Shown here piece after piece: positions 24,168-31,947 of a DNA stretch of 43,576 nt. How positions within the stretch are numbered: position 1 is the first letter of the stretch; each line of letters starts with the position of its first letter. A program made the translations under genes and the position numbers. Under the pieces are notes generated by a model. That model had not been told where the DNA came from, made no database searches, and saw only the letters and a list, made by a program, of their open reading frames with translations. The DNA comes from JAMIFN01 sp964544605 (lineage in GTDB: Bacteria; Pseudomonadota; Gammaproteobacteria; Burkholderiales; Burkholderiaceae_C): the NCBI GenBank assembly GCA_964544605.1, contig CAZJBX010000026.1, forward strand, positions 1 through 43,576, given 5' to 3'.

Positions 24168-25469
24168 TTATACCGCGTCGAGGGCTTGCTGCAAATCGGC
24201 CATGAGGTCGTCAATGTGCTCAATGCCAATGGACAGGCGCACCATGCCCTCGGTCACGCCAGCCTTGGCCAGCTCTTCTGGGTTGAGCTGGCGGTGGGTG
24301 GTGGAGGCGGGGTGGGTGGCCAGTGATTTGGCGTCGCCAATATTCACCAAGCGCAAGAACAGTTGCAGGGCGTCAAGGAAGCGTGCGCCAGCGGCCCGTG
24401 CGTCTTCGCCCGCAGCGGTTTTCAGGCTGAAGGAGAGAATGCCTGAAGCGCGACCACCCATTTGGCGCTGCGCCAAGGCGTGGTCGGGGTGGTCGGGCAG
24501 GCCCGCATAGCGCACCCACTCTACTTTGGGGTGGCTTTGCAGGTATTCGGCAATTTTTTGGCTGTTCTCGCAAATGCGGTCCATGCGCAGGGGCAGGGTT
24601 TCCAGCCCTTGCAGGCAGAGCCAGGCGTTGAAGGGCGAGATGGCCGCGCCCATATTGCGCAGGGGTACCACGCGGCAGCGGGTGATGTAGGCGGCAGGGC
24701 CAGCGGCCTCGGTATAAACCACGCCGTGGTAGCTCACATCGGGCTCGTTCAGGCGTTTGAAGCGGGCTTTGTGCTCGGCCCAAGGGAATTTGCCGCTGTC
24801 CACAATCACGCCCGCAATGCTGTTGCCGTGGCCGTTCATGTATTTCGTTACGGCGTGTACCACGATGTCTGCGCCCAGCTCAAAGGGGCGGGTGAGGTAG
24901 GGCGTGGGCACGGTGTTGTCCACAATCAGGGGCACGCCCGCTGCGTGGGCGATGTCGGCCAAGGCGCGGATGTCGGTCACATTGCCCAAGGGGTTGCCGA
25001 CTGATTCGCAGAACACCAGCTTGGTTTTTTCGTCAATCAGGGCGGCAAAACTGGCGGGGTCATTGGGGTCGGCAAAGCGCACTTCAATGCCCTGCTGCGG
25101 CAGGGTGTGGGCAAAGAGGTTGTAAGTGCCGCCGTACAGGGTGCTGGCCGATACGATGTTGTCGCCCGCTTCGGTGATGGTTTGAATTGCCGCCGTAATG
25201 GCCGCCATGCCTGAGGCCATGGCCAGTGCGCCGACGCCGCCTTCCAGCGCGGCTACGCGCTGCTCCAAAATGGCGGTGGTGGGGTTCATGATGCGGGTGT
25301 AGATATTGCCCGCCACTTTCAAGTCGAACAAATCTGCGCCATGCTGGGCGCTGTCAAAGGTGTAGGAGGTGGTTTGGTAGAGGGGCGCAGCGGCGGAGCG
25401 ATCGGGGGCGGCGGCTTTGTAGCCCGCGTGAACGGCCAAGGTGTCAAATTTCCAATTGGGTGTGGACAT
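24168..25469 (-). CDS. metY: MetY, O-acetylhomoserine sulfhydrylase
   Basis: A 433-residue Cys/Met-metabolism PLP enzyme that makes homocysteine directly from O-acetylhomoserine and sulfide. Key segments are FDTLAVHAGY, PLYQTTSYTFDSAQHGADLF, YTRIMNPTTAILEQRVAALEGG, ASGMAAI, VDNTVPTPYLTRPFELGAD and the PLP lysine in HAVTKYMNGHGNSIAG. The C-terminal SLATHPASTTHRQL and RLSIGIEHIDDL are classical. The length of 430 residues and the FAHTLPQQGI region fit MetY rather than MetB/MetC (about 390). GGGA precedes the ATG. The 75-base leader to the next gene is too short for a SAM riboswitch and shows none. Confidence 0.97.
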   Translation of the reverse strand: MSTPNWKFDTLAVHAGYKAAAPDRSAAAPLYQTTSYTFDSAQHGADLFDLKVAGNIYTRIMNPTTAILEQRVAALEGGVGALAMASGMAAITAAIQTITEAGDNIVSASTLYGGTYNLFAHTLPQQGIEVRFADPNDPASFAALIDEKTKLVFCESVGNPLGNVTDIRALADIAHAAGVPLIVDNTVPTPYLTRPFELGADIVVHAVTKYMNGHGNSIAGVIVDSGKFPWAEHKARFKRLNEPDVSYHGVVYTEAAGPAAYITRCRVVPLRNMGAAISPFNAWLCLQGLETLPLRMDRICENSQKIAEYLQSHPKVEWVRYAGLPDHPDHALAQRQMGGRASGILSFSLKTAAGEDARAAGARFLDALQLFLRLVNIGDAKSLATHPASTTHRQLNPEELAKAGVTEGMVRLSIGIEHIDDLMADLQQALDAV

Positions 25470-25544
25470 GGGGTTTCCCTTTCAAATGAAGTAGGTGTTG
25501 GGGCGTGAGAGCCTGATTGTGGCGGCTTTGTTGATAACTATTGC

Positions 25545-26687
25545 TTATGGCGCAGTGTCGATTTCTGCGTCAGTTGAGCTGATGTCGCGGATGCGCAGCA
25601 GCTCGGCTTCTTGGCTTTCGCCATTGGGGTAATCGCTGCGGATGCGCATGGGCAAAAAGCCCGTGCTGCTATACCAAATGGTGATTGTAGGCTCCCATTC
25701 CCGCTGGGCGCGGTATTGCACTTGCAGCCATTGCTCTTGCCCACGGCTGCTTGGTGGTGCGGCTTGGTAGCCCATGATGTGCCAGCGCCAGTCGCTCACT
25801 TGGCTGAGGCTGCTCACGCGCAGGTCGATGTAGTCGGTCAGGGCTTGCGACTCCACCTGAGCTGCCAGCAGGCCGCCCATTTGCAGCAGCAAAGACAGGC
25901 GGTCTTGCGTGCCCAAAAGCAAAGGCGCGGGCGCACTGTTGTTGCTGTAGATGAGGGTGTGCTGGTCGTACACAAAATGCACGGCGCGCTCGCTGCTGGT
26001 GTTGCTGCGTTCGCTGTAGCGTTCAGGCTGCAAACCTGCTGGCCCCAAGCGGCCATAAGAGCGCTGGATTTTGCTTTTGCCATCGTGCCAATCTTGTTGC
26101 CAGATGAGGCTGTAGCGGCTATCGGCCAAATTGCGCCACTGCAAATTGGCCAAGCCACGGCCCTGCACTGCCCCGTGTTGCAGCAGGCGCAGGTTGTATT
26201 CCAGCGCCACAGATTCGGGCGCGGCCATTTCGCTGAGCGATGCGCTGGGGTCTTGCGCTGGGGTGGCCGCTTGCGCTTGTGCGCCGCTGGCGGCCTCGGT
26301 GTCGGCTTCAGCCGCTGCCGCGTCTGGCTCAGCTTCGGCCTGCGCTGTGGGCGTGGGGCGGCTGGGGGCGTGTGCGTCTGGGCTGCTCAGTGGTGCGGGC
26401 GGCGGGGTGGGGGCGGCTTCTGCCGCAGCGGGGCTGTCGGCGCTATCGGCTTCTTGTGCAGGGCTTAAAGCCTCTTGCGCACTCGGCGCAGCAGGCAGCA
26501 CTTGCGCCCACAGGCGGGTGCGCTCAGCGGGCGGCTGCCAAGGCCGCCAACGCCAATACGGGTGGAAAAGGCTGATGGCGTGCCATGCCACGGCCAAAAG
26601 CAGGGCCAATAAAAAACCACGCCGCTGCCAAAGGCGCGGGCCTTGCAAATAGCTGGGCGTGGTGGGGCGGTCTTGAGGGCGTGGCAC
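25545..26687 (-). CDS. DUF3108-containing membrane-anchored protein
   Basis: A 380-residue protein of unknown function. Residues 22-41 form a single transmembrane anchor (GFLLALLLAVAWHAISLF) after a basic N-terminus, so most of the chain is periplasmic. Residues about 60-155 are a low-complexity Ala/Pro/Glu/Ser linker. The C-terminal 225 residues match the DUF3108 type (YSLIWQQDWHDGKSKIQRSYGRLGPAGLQPERYSE in parts, FVYDQHTLIYS, DRLSLLLQMGGLL, and the terminal RIRSDYPNGE). The start is a GTG at 26687, 9 bases after the hisF stop; there is no other nearby start and the anchor position supports it. It is probably co-transcribed with hisF. Confidence 0.82.
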   Translation of the reverse strand: MPRPQDRPTTPSYLQGPRLWQRRGFLLALLLAVAWHAISLFHPYWRWRPWQPPAERTRLWAQVLPAAPSAQEALSPAQEADSADSPAAAEAAPTPPPAPLSSPDAHAPSRPTPTAQAEAEPDAAAAEADTEAASGAQAQAATPAQDPSASLSEMAAPESVALEYNLRLLQHGAVQGRGLANLQWRNLADSRYSLIWQQDWHDGKSKIQRSYGRLGPAGLQPERYSERSNTSSERAVHFVYDQHTLIYSNNSAPAPLLLGTQDRLSLLLQMGGLLAAQVESQALTDYIDLRVSSLSQVSDWRWHIMGYQAAPPSSRGQEQWLQVQYRAQREWEPTITIWYSSTGFLPMRIRSDYPNGESQEAELLRIRDISSTDAEIDTAP

Positions 26688-26696
26688 GCCCGTATT

Positions 26697-27497
26697 TTAG
26701 AGACGCACGGGGATGCCGCGAGCGGCCATGAATTCCTTGGCTTGGCGGATGCTGTAAGTGCCAAAGTGGAAGATGCTGGCAGCCAGCACCGCATCGGCGC
26801 CGCCGATTTCCACACCGTCGGCCAAGTGCTCAAGGCTGCCCACGCCGCCTGAGGCGATGACGGGGATGCCCGCCGCGTCGCTCACGGCGCGGGTCAGCTC
26901 CAGGTCAAAGCCGTTTTGCTTGCCGTCGCGGTCCACGCTGGTGAGCAAAATCTCGCCTGCGCCATAGTCGGCCATTTGGCGCGCCCAAGCGAGCACATCC
27001 ATCTCTGTGTTTTTCTGGCCGCCGTGACTCATCACATCCCAGCCTGGGCCAACGGGCTGGCCATTGGCCCCCAAGCGGGCTTCTTCAGTGGCGGTGCGGC
27101 GTTTGCCGTCGATGCCCACAATGATGCGTTCGCGGCCAAAGGCTTGGCTGGCCTCGCGAATCAGCTCTGGCGTGGCAATGGCGGCTGAGCCAATGCTGGC
27201 TTTGCTGGCGCCGCTGGCGAACAGGCGCTCAATATCGGCCACGCTGCGGATGCCGCCGCCCATGATGAGGGGGATGGCAATGCTTTGACTGACGGCTTGC
27301 ACCACGGGGAAGATGGCTTCGCGGCCATCGGTGGTGGCGGTGATGTCGAGCAAAGTCAGCTCATCCGCCCCTTGTTCGGCATAGCGCATGGCCAGCTCAA
27401 CGGGGTCGCCCGCGTCACGAAGTTCAACAAAATTGACGCCTTTGACCACGCGGCCATTGGCGACATCGAGGCAGGGGATGATGCGTTTGATGTTCAT
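26697..27497 (-). CDS. hisF: HisF, imidazole glycerol phosphate synthase cyclase subunit
   Basis: A 266-residue (beta/alpha)8 barrel. With HisH it converts PRFAR to imidazole glycerol phosphate and AICAR. Family segments are KRIIPCLDVANGRVVKGVNF (catalytic Asp11), LTLLDITAT, PLIMGGGIRS, KASIGSAAI, VGIDGKR, GAGEILLTSVDRDGKQNGFDLEL (catalytic Asp130 in the D-R-D-G element) and VIASGGVGSLEHL. It is slightly longer than the usual 255 because of the loop TEEARLGANGQPVGPGW, which occurs in proteobacterial homologues. hisH and hisA are absent from the window. No Shine-Dalgarno site precedes the ATG, and a TATAAT lies only 10 bases upstream, so the message may be leaderless. Confidence 0.97.
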   Translation of the reverse strand: MNIKRIIPCLDVANGRVVKGVNFVELRDAGDPVELAMRYAEQGADELTLLDITATTDGREAIFPVVQAVSQSIAIPLIMGGGIRSVADIERLFASGASKASIGSAAIATPELIREASQAFGRERIIVGIDGKRRTATEEARLGANGQPVGPGWDVMSHGGQKNTEMDVLAWARQMADYGAGEILLTSVDRDGKQNGFDLELTRAVSDAAGIPVIASGGVGSLEHLADGVEIGGADAVLAASIFHFGTYSIRQAKEFMAARGIPVRL

Positions 27498-27506
27498 AGA
27501 GGGCAA

Positions 27507-27535
27507 ATTATAAAAACGCCGTGGGTTTTTGTGCA
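27507..27535 (-). promoter_or_regulatory. Putative hisF promoter, giving a leaderless mRNA
   Basis: Minus-strand TATAAT at 27507-27512 and TGCACA (4/6 of TTGACA) at 27530-27535, spaced 17 bases. The expected start point, about 27500, leaves at most a few bases before the ATG at 27497. Confidence 0.55.
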
Positions 27536-27542
27536 GATTTTT

Positions 27543-27635
27543 TTTGCAGTGCAGCAAAAAAATACAGAGGGCGATGTGCGTGCGCAGGGCAATGCCCTAT
27601 GCCTCTGTGCGGGCATTCGGCGGTTGCACTGCAAA
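27543..27635. repeat. 11-bp inverted repeat / duplicated TTGCANTGCA element
   Basis: TTTGCAGTGCA (27543-27553) and its reverse complement TGCACTGCAAA (27625-27635). Each copy is itself a near-dyad, TTGCA-N-TGCA. One lies just upstream of the hisF -35 box, the other directly adjoins the CTAG dyad before the 37-residue gene. Between them is a further inverted pair, AATGCCC (27591-27597) and GGGCATT (27611-27617). Confidence 0.5.
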
Positions 27636-27653
27636 CCTAGGGTAAACCCTAGG
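27636..27653. promoter_or_regulatory. 18-bp perfect dyad, operator candidate
   Basis: CCTAGGGT (27636-27643), AA, ACCCTAGG (27646-27653), directly followed by GATAAT (27653-27658), a plausible -10 box without a good -35. An activator binding the dyad would fit. It has the same CTAG-N8-CTAG layout as 7615-7632, and a half site CTAGGGT recurs at 27921-27927 before pckA. Confidence 0.55.
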
Positions 27654-27733
27654 ATAATGTGAACATCCCTTGGCGATTCAAGGCTTTTCGCTCAGAGGAT
27701 TGCATCTGAAAGCCTGTGTTTTAGGAGTTGGCT

Positions 27734-27847
27734 ATGTCTGCTTTGTCTGCCCCTCAAATTGGTCTTTTGGTTTTGGCTGCCCCCGTCTTGTTGTGGGCCA
27801 TGGGCGTGCTTGCTGCCTCATGGTTGGAACCCAAAGAAGCCCAATAA
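27734..27847 (+). CDS. Small single-pass membrane protein, 37 residues
   Basis: ATG at 27734 preceded by AGGAG at the ideal distance (TTAGGAGTTGGCT), stop TAA at 27845-27847. The product has a short polar N-terminus (MSALSAPQ), one hydrophobic helix from about residue 9 to 29 (IGLLVLAAPVLLWAMGVLAA) and a charged tail ending WLEPKEAQ. The predicted topology and size are like accessory subunits of membrane complexes (CydX, KdpF, CcoQ-like), but no sequence match is recognised and no such complex is encoded beside it. It has its own upstream dyad/-10 region and a strong terminator 14 bases after the stop, so it is a complete monocistronic unit between hisF and pckA. Function unknown. Confidence 0.75.
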   Translation: MSALSAPQIGLLVLAAPVLLWAMGVLAASWLEPKEAQ

Positions 27848-27861
27848 GCACCACCGCTGCA

Positions 27862-27886
27862 GCCCGCTGTTCAGGCGGGTTTTTTT
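27862..27886 (+). terminator. Intrinsic terminator after the 37-residue gene
   Basis: Stem GCCCGC (27862-27867) / GCGGGT (27875-27880) with a 7-base loop, followed by a T-run to 27886. Confidence 0.88.
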
Positions 27887-27905
27887 GTGCCTAAAAATGG
27901 GCCTG

Positions 27906-27934
27906 AGGACAAAAGAAAAGCTAGGGTTTAAAAT
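27906..27934 (+). promoter_or_regulatory. Putative pckA promoter with CTAGGGT half site
   Basis: AGGACA (27906-27911) and TAAAAT (27929-27934) spaced 17 bases. CTAGGGT (27921-27927), equal to one arm of the 27636 dyad, lies in the spacer. The leader to the pckA ATG is about 120 bases and contains a small GC-rich hairpin near 27953-27972. Confidence 0.5.
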
Positions 27935-28062
27935 GCGAGGTTTGCAGCGGTTTGGCTGTGCTGCGGCAGCCGCCGCAAAGAGGTCGCATCGCGCAAGGCG
28001 TTTGGCCCATGGGCTCAGGTGCTTTACGCAATTCGATTTTTATCTTTAGAGGAGTCTCTTTC

Positions 28063-29904
28063 ATGAGCATCAATATCAATACCCCCGAGTATGTGAAGCA
28101 CGCCAAGCTGGTGGCATGGGTGCAAGAAGTGGCTGATTTGACCAAGCCCGACCAAGTGGTCTGGTGCGATGGCGGCCAAGAGGAATACGATCGCCTGTGC
28201 GCTCAAATGGTGGCCGCTGGCACGCTGAAAAAACTTAACCCCGCCAAGCGCCCCAACTCTTACTTGGCTTGGTCTGACCCTTCTGATGTGGCCCGCGTTG
28301 AAGACCGCACCTACATCTGCTCTGAGAAAAAAGAAGACGCTGGCCCCACCAACAACTGGATGGCCCCCGCTGAAATGCGCGCCACTTTGCAGCCGCTGTT
28401 TGACGGCTCCATGAAGGGCCGCACCATGTATGTGATTCCCTTCAGCATGGGCCCCTTGGGTAGCGATATCGCCCACATTGGCGTGGAGCTGACCGACAGC
28501 GCCTATGTGGTGACCAATATGAAAATCATGACCCGCATGGGCCGTGCAGTGTTTGATGTGCTGGGCGCAGATGGCGACTTCGTGCCCTGCGTTCACACCG
28601 TGGGTGCGCCTTTGCAAGCGGGCCAGCAAGATGTGTCTTGGCCTTGCAACCCCGACACAAAATACATCGTGCACTACCCTGAAACGCGTGAAATCTGGTC
28701 TTACGGCTCAGGCTACGGCGGCAACGCCCTGCTGGGTAAAAAATGCTTGGCCCTGCGCATTGCCTCCGTTATGGGCCGTGATCAAGGGTGGTTGGCTGAG
28801 CACATGCTGATTTTGGGCGTGACCAACCCCGCAGGCAAAAAATACCATGTGGCCGCCGCTTTCCCTTCTGCTTGCGGTAAAACCAACTTCTCTATGTTGG
28901 TTCCCCCTGCTGCGTTTGAAGGCTGGAAAGTCACCACCATCGGTGACGACATCGCTTGGGTGAAACCACAGGCCGACGGCTCATTGCGTGCCATCAACCC
29001 TGAGGCGGGCTATTTCGGCGTGGCTCCTGGCACCAATATGGAGACCAACCCCAACTGCATGAAGTCTTTGAACCAAGATGTCATCTTCACCAATGTGGCC
29101 TTGACCGACGACGGCGATGTGTGGTGGGAAGGCATGGAAAAAGACACGGGCTTTATCCCTGAGCACCTGATTGACTGGCAAGGCAATGACTGGACGCCCG
29201 AAGACGGCAAAAACGGCCGCAAAGCCGCCCACCCCAATGCCCGCTTCACTGTGGCCGCGACCAACAACCCCGTGCTGGATCCCGCTTGGGACGACCCCAA
29301 AGGCGTGAAGATTGATGCCTTTATCTTCGGTGGCCGTCGCTCTACCACCGTGCCTTTGGTGACTGAGGCGCGCAACTGGGCCGAAGGCGTTTACATGGCT
29401 GCCACCATGGGCTCTGAGACCACCGCTGCCGCCTTTGGCGCACAAGGCGTGGTGCGCCGCGATCCCTTCGCCATGCTGCCCTTTATGGGCTACAACATGA
29501 GCGAGTACTTCCAGCACTGGCTCAATATGGGCGAAAAGCTCAAAGGCCAAGGCGCTACCCTGCCCGCCATCTACTGCGTCAACTGGTTCCGCAAAAACGC
29601 CGACGGCAAATTCGTATGGCCCGGCTTTGGCGACAATATGCGCGTGCTCAAGTGGATGCTTGACCGCATTGAAGGCCAAGCCGCTGGTGCGGAAAACATC
29701 TTTGGTATCTCTGCCCAGTATGGCGAAATCAACTGGGACGGCCTGAACTTCTCAGAAGAAGAGTTCAACACCGTGATCAGCATCGACAAAGCCGCTTGGA
29801 TTGAGGAGTTGGAACTGCACGACGAGCTGTTTGAAAAACTCAAATACAAGCTGCCGCAAGAGCTGGTGGCCATCAAAGAGCAATTGGCCAAAGCACTGGC
29901 TTAA
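28063..29904 (+). CDS. pckG: PckG, GTP-dependent phosphoenolpyruvate carboxykinase
   Basis: A 613-residue cytosolic enzyme of gluconeogenesis that decarboxylates and phosphorylates oxaloacetate to PEP with GTP. The kinase-1a P-loop FPSACGKTNFSML is near residues 266-278 with the reactive cysteine typical of the GTP class. The kinase-2 motif is VTTIGDDIAWVK, and GRRSTTVPLVTEA and FPWVNWFRK-like YCVNWFRKNADGKFVWPGFG are also GTP-class features. ATP-type enzymes (about 540 residues) lack these. The start at 28063 is fixed by GAGGAG 9 bases upstream. Its C- and G-ending codon bias suggests high expression. It is flanked by terminators on both sides, so it is monocistronic. Confidence 0.98.
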   Translation: MSININTPEYVKHAKLVAWVQEVADLTKPDQVVWCDGGQEEYDRLCAQMVAAGTLKKLNPAKRPNSYLAWSDPSDVARVEDRTYICSEKKEDAGPTNNWMAPAEMRATLQPLFDGSMKGRTMYVIPFSMGPLGSDIAHIGVELTDSAYVVTNMKIMTRMGRAVFDVLGADGDFVPCVHTVGAPLQAGQQDVSWPCNPDTKYIVHYPETREIWSYGSGYGGNALLGKKCLALRIASVMGRDQGWLAEHMLILGVTNPAGKKYHVAAAFPSACGKTNFSMLVPPAAFEGWKVTTIGDDIAWVKPQADGSLRAINPEAGYFGVAPGTNMETNPNCMKSLNQDVIFTNVALTDDGDVWWEGMEKDTGFIPEHLIDWQGNDWTPEDGKNGRKAAHPNARFTVAATNNPVLDPAWDDPKGVKIDAFIFGGRRSTTVPLVTEARNWAEGVYMAATMGSETTAAAFGAQGVVRRDPFAMLPFMGYNMSEYFQHWLNMGEKLKGQGATLPAIYCVNWFRKNADGKFVWPGFGDNMRVLKWMLDRIEGQAAGAENIFGISAQYGEINWDGLNFSEEEFNTVISIDKAAWIEELELHDELFEKLKYKLPQELVAIKEQLAKALA

Positions 29905-29950
29905 TTGACCCCCATTCAGAGCGCGGCCTAGCGCCATGTTTTGAAGTCCA

Positions 29951-29978
29951 AAAGCCCGCCATGTTTGCGGGCTTTTTT
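29951..29978 (+). terminator. Intrinsic terminator of pckG
   Basis: 9-bp stem AAAGCCCGC (29951-29959) / GCGGGCTTT (29967-29975), loop CATGTTT, T-run to 29978. It lies only 25 bases before the next start codon. Confidence 0.93.
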
Positions 29979-30002
29979 ATTGTTGAAGAAAAGGACGGCA
30001 TG

Positions 30003-30548
30003 ATGAAACGATGGATATTGAAGCTGTTGGCGGCCACTTTGGGCTTGGGCGCAGCATTCGCACAGGCGCATGAGGGCCATGCGCACGGCCTTACCTCCGC
30101 AGCGCCACACGCCCCTGCTGCACCAGCGCAGGCGCTGCTGCAAGTGCAAGAGGCGTGGGTGCGCAGCACGGTGCCAGGGCAAAAAGTGGCTGCGGCCTAT
30201 ATGCAGCTCAAAGCGCAAGAGGCGGGCTGGGCCGTGGTGGGGGCCAGCAGCCCTGCGGCCGCTCGCCTTGAATTGCACGATATGCGCATGGACAAAGATG
30301 TGATGCGCATGTTTGCCATCGACAGCCTGCCTCTGCCGCTGGGCCAAACCGTGGCCTTGCAGCCAGCGGGCAAGCACATCATGCTCATGGGCCTGCACGC
30401 GCCTTTGGCTGAAGGCGACAGTGTGCGTTTGGAGTTGCAACTGCGCCACAGCACAGGCAAAACACAAACAGTGGCTTGGGTGTTGCCTGTGCGGGCCATG
30501 CTGCCCGCCTCGCCCTACCAAGCGGGCCAGCACCCACACGGGCATTGA
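30003..30548 (+). CDS. PCu(A)C-family periplasmic copper chaperone
   Basis: A 181-residue exported protein. Residues 1-20 are a signal peptide (KLLAATLGLGAAFAQA). A His-rich stretch follows at the mature N-terminus (HEGHAHG), then a cupredoxin-like domain with AWVRSTVPGQKVAAAYMQL. The metal ligands LELHDMRMD, VMRM and GKHIMLMGL give the HxM...M...HxM Cu(I) pattern of PCu(A)C, which delivers copper to the CuA centre or to cbb3 oxidase. A second His cluster (HPHGH) ends the protein. Two ATGs (30000 and 30003) are possible; 30003 has the better spacing from AAGGA. The CcoI ATPase at 15832-18123 could serve the same copper supply. Confidence 0.92.
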   Translation: MKRWILKLLAATLGLGAAFAQAHEGHAHGLTSAAPHAPAAPAQALLQVQEAWVRSTVPGQKVAAAYMQLKAQEAGWAVVGASSPAAARLELHDMRMDKDVMRMFAIDSLPLPLGQTVALQPAGKHIMLMGLHAPLAEGDSVRLELQLRHSTGKTQTVAWVLPVRAMLPASPYQAGQHPHGH

Positions 30549-30669
30549 GTGCAGCATCAGCTTGTCAGGTCAGGCTTTACGGCATCTTTACTTGCGCACT
30601 GCATGGGCTTTACTTGGGGCCGCCACACTGTAGGCTGTGTTGAATGCAAAGAGATGAAAGGACACGCTG

Positions 30670-31173
30670 ATGAAAACCAAACGCACTTTGAAAACTTTGG
30701 CCCTGACGCTTGGCTTGGCTGGCTTGATGGCCGCAGCCCATGCGGCCCCTGGCGGCAAAATGGGCGCGCATGGCGAACACAATGGGCAGGCGCATTTTGA
30801 GCGCATGGCCAAAGAATTGAACTTGAGCGCCGAGCAGCAAACGCAAATGAAGGCGCTGCACGAGCAGCGCATGGCCAGCATGAAGGCCCGTGGCGAAGAC
30901 CAGAAAAAAGCCCGCGATGAGGCGCGCCAAGCTTGGGCCGCCACACCGCCCGATGCGGCCAAGCTCGAAGCCCTGCGCCAAGCGCAAGTGCGCGACTTTG
31001 ACGCCCGCAGCAAGGCCGATTTGGCGCACCGCTTGGCCGTGGCCAAAATCCTCACGCCTGAGCAACGCCAAAAAATGCAGGAGCGGCGCGGCAAACGCGG
31101 CGATGGCCCTATGAAGCGCAAAGAAGGCCCCCGTGGTGAAGGCCAGCGCGGCGGGCAGCCCAAAGCCCAATAA
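30670..31173 (+). CDS. Spy/CpxP-like periplasmic protein
   Basis: A 167-residue exported protein with a signal peptide (residues 1-25, ending AHA-AP). The helical core has LNLSAEQQTQMKALHEQR and a second LTPEQRQKMQER, the LTxxQ repeats of the Spy/CpxP family. The C-terminal 30 residues are basic and Gly/Arg/Lys-rich (RRGKRGDGPMKRKEGPRGEG). Family members are ATP-independent chaperones or stress sensors that bind misfolded protein, and CpxP also dampens CpxA. AAGGAC precedes the ATG. It stands 38 bases ahead of a CpxR-like regulator and its kinase, so the three genes probably form one envelope-stress unit. Confidence 0.9.
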   Translation: MKTKRTLKTLALTLGLAGLMAAAHAAPGGKMGAHGEHNGQAHFERMAKELNLSAEQQTQMKALHEQRMASMKARGEDQKKARDEARQAWAATPPDAAKLEALRQAQVRDFDARSKADLAHRLAVAKILTPEQRQKMQERRGKRGDGPMKRKEGPRGEGQRGGQPKAQ

Positions 31174-31211
31174 TGGCATTGCTTTAAAGACAAGCGAAGA
31201 GGGCAGAGCAG

Positions 31212-31946
31212 ATGGAAGAAAAAGCACTGATTTGGATGGCTGATGACGACGATCGCCTCAGCAGCATGGTGGGGGAATACCTCGGCCAAGCGGGCTTTGA
31301 TTTTGCTGCCCTGCCCTCAGGCGATGCCTTGCTTGAGCGCCTGCAAACGCAAGGCGCTGCGCCGCCCGATGCCCTGATTTTGGACTTGATGATGCCAGGC
31401 ACAGACGGCTTAGAGACCTGCAAAAAACTGCGCTTGAGCCATCCGCAATTGCCGATTTTGATGCTCACGGCCAAGGGCGATCCGCTCGATCGCATCATTG
31501 GCTTGGAGCTGGGCGCAGACGACTATTTGGCCAAGCCTTTTGAGCCGCGCGAGCTGCAAGCGCGTTTGAAAGCCCTGCTGCGCCGCGCCCAATGGCAAGG
31601 CAGTGGCAACGGCGATGAAGATGCCGCTGGCCTAGAGGCTGTGCTGCGCTTTGGCAGCCTCAGCATTGACCCCAATACCCGCAGTGTGCAGGTGGGCGAG
31701 GCCCCCTGTGAGCTCACGGCCTACCAGTTTGATTTGCTCCACACCTTGGCGCAGCGTGCGGGGCGGGTGATGAGCCGCGAGCAAATCATGGAGGCCGTGC
31801 GCGGCCGTGAATTAGAGGCTTTTGATCGCTCGATTGATGTGCACATTGGCCGCATTCGCCAAGCGATTGAGCCTGATGTGAAAAACCCGCAGCGCATTTT
31901 GACCGTGCGCGGCGTTGGCTATGTGTTTGCGAAAGAGCAGACTTAA
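31212..31946 (+). CDS. OmpR/CpxR-family response regulator
   Basis: A 244-residue two-domain regulator. The receiver has the acidic pocket ADDDD near residues 10-14, the phosphoacceptor Asp58 (LILDLMMPGTDG), MLTAKGD and the Lys of LAKPFEP. The C-terminal winged helix has ELTAYQFDLLHTLAQRAGRVMSREQIM, EAFDRSIDVHIGRIRQAIE and ILTVRGVGYVF, the standard OmpR output domain. AGAGGGCAGAG lies before the ATG. The sensor kinase begins 1 base after its stop. CpxR or RstA are the closest types by context with the Spy-like gene; orthology is not certain. Confidence 0.95.
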   Translation: MEEKALIWMADDDDRLSSMVGEYLGQAGFDFAALPSGDALLERLQTQGAAPPDALILDLMMPGTDGLETCKKLRLSHPQLPILMLTAKGDPLDRIIGLELGADDYLAKPFEPRELQARLKALLRRAQWQGSGNGDEDAAGLEAVLRFGSLSIDPNTRSVQVGEAPCELTAYQFDLLHTLAQRAGRVMSREQIMEAVRGRELEAFDRSIDVHIGRIRQAIEPDVKNPQRILTVRGVGYVFAKEQT

Positions 31947-31947
31947 G

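Noticed and set aside
25470..25544. Possible SAM riboswitch before metY
   Set aside because: Only 75 bases are available between metY and the next gene and no stem structure or conserved core is visible.
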